Assembly: GCF_017982655.1 (NCBI RefSeq)
Contig: NZ_JABXYX010000080.1
Span: 1-35,214, forward strand
Reading direction: 5' to 3'
Length of the DNA: 35,214 nucleotides
Origin: Brasilonema sp. CT11
Lineage (GTDB): Bacteria > Cyanobacteriota > Cyanobacteriia > Cyanobacteriales > Nostocaceae
Part shown: positions 34,940 to 35,214 of the stretch, one piece after another
How the letters are laid out: each line of letters opens with the position of its first letter
How positions within the stretch are numbered: the stretch's first letter is position 1
The notes under the pieces: model-generated
What the model saw: only the letters and a program-made list of their open reading frames with translations
What the model was told of the DNA's origin: nothing
Databases searched by the model: none
Program-made: the position numbers and the translations under genes

Positions 34940-35214
34940 GGGTGTAAGGGTGTAAGGGTGTAAGGGGAGCCAGTGCCCTATGGCTAACGCCACGCCTTAC
35001 GGTGAGTCCAGCGCTGCGGGAGGGTCTCCCTCGTGCCGGCTCTGGCGAACCCGGAGGGCTATCGGGGATGACCTTCGGTCACGCTTCGCTAACGCAGTCG
35101 CCTAGGTCGGGATACCCTCACAACGACCATGCTCCCTTCGACAAGCTCAGGGCGGCGCAGTGCACAGCCTGCAGCGCTGTCTCACCGTGGGCGGGTTCCC
35201 CACACCCCCACACC
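34940..35214. repeat. GC-rich element bounded by GGGTGTAA units, cut by the window end
   Basis: Three exact GGGTGTAA copies (34940-34963) open the element. The far side ends in CCCCACACCCCCACACC at the window edge, giving inverted GT/AC-rich ends. Inside are GC-rich palindromes, CGCTGCGGGAGGGTCTCCCT and CCTTCGACAAGCTCAGGG, related to those near 8771, 23102 and 34028. No gene was found in it. Confidence 0.7.

Overview
The window reads as chromosomal DNA of a filamentous, probably heterocyst-forming cyanobacterium (Nostocales). It carries Psb34, an adjacent menA and menG-like pair for phylloquinone synthesis, a fused thiO-thiG and a CruA/CruP-like flavoprotein. HIP1 octamers (GCGATCGC) are frequent. 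The intergenic DNA is full of heptanucleotide tandem arrays and GC-rich palindromic repeats of the kind typical of large Nostocales genomes. No tRNA, rRNA, CRISPR array or intact transposase gene was seen. The species cannot be named from the sequence alone.

Layout. (1) 0.1-8.0 kb, minus strand: a signalling/surveillance block. It holds a CHAT-NB-ARC-WD40 protein of 1499 aa, a previously unlisted 57-aa charged protein, and an AAA-like ATPase ending in a GUN4 domain. The last gene runs into a fragment of a second AAA-like gene. (2) 8.2-9.5 kb: an unrecognised 157-aa gene and a GC-rich repeat block. (3) 9.5-13.3 kb, plus strand: a 25-codon upstream ORF overlaps a DUF318-type permease gene, followed by its usual TIGR03943 partner and an Ig-like/propeller membrane-anchored protein. 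(4) 13.3-23.7 kb: housekeeping genes. These are a coiled-coil protein, the CruA/CruP-like flavoprotein, a small conserved-looking protein, citramalate synthase, two small unknowns and thiO-thiG. A candidate structured sRNA lies near 13.6 kb. The segment is bracketed by two inverted copies of one long repeat, about 10 kb apart. (5) 23.6-26.6 kb: psb34, a TPR protein and a small membrane protein. (6) 26.9-31.8 kb: a MITE-like element and then a conflict cluster. The cluster has a RES toxin, an Xre/MbcA/ParS-type antitoxin and a two-TM protein, with an HTH-NACHT ATPase divergent from them. (7) 32.1-34.9 kb: menA, a UbiE/MenG-type methyltransferase and a glutathione S-transferase, ending in another repeat element.

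How the genes work together. The two clearest candidate systems are the CHAT/AAA-GUN4 block and the RES-Xre/two-TM/HTH-NACHT block. Both combine STAND-type or AAA-type sensor ATPases with possible toxic or proteolytic effectors. menA and menG would act in consecutive late steps of phylloquinone synthesis. The permease/TIGR03943 pair probably forms one membrane complex. Most gene boundaries carry 7-bp arrays or hairpins. Some of these enter coding sequence: the thiO start codon, the thiO-thiG linker, and probably a WD40 inter-blade loop.
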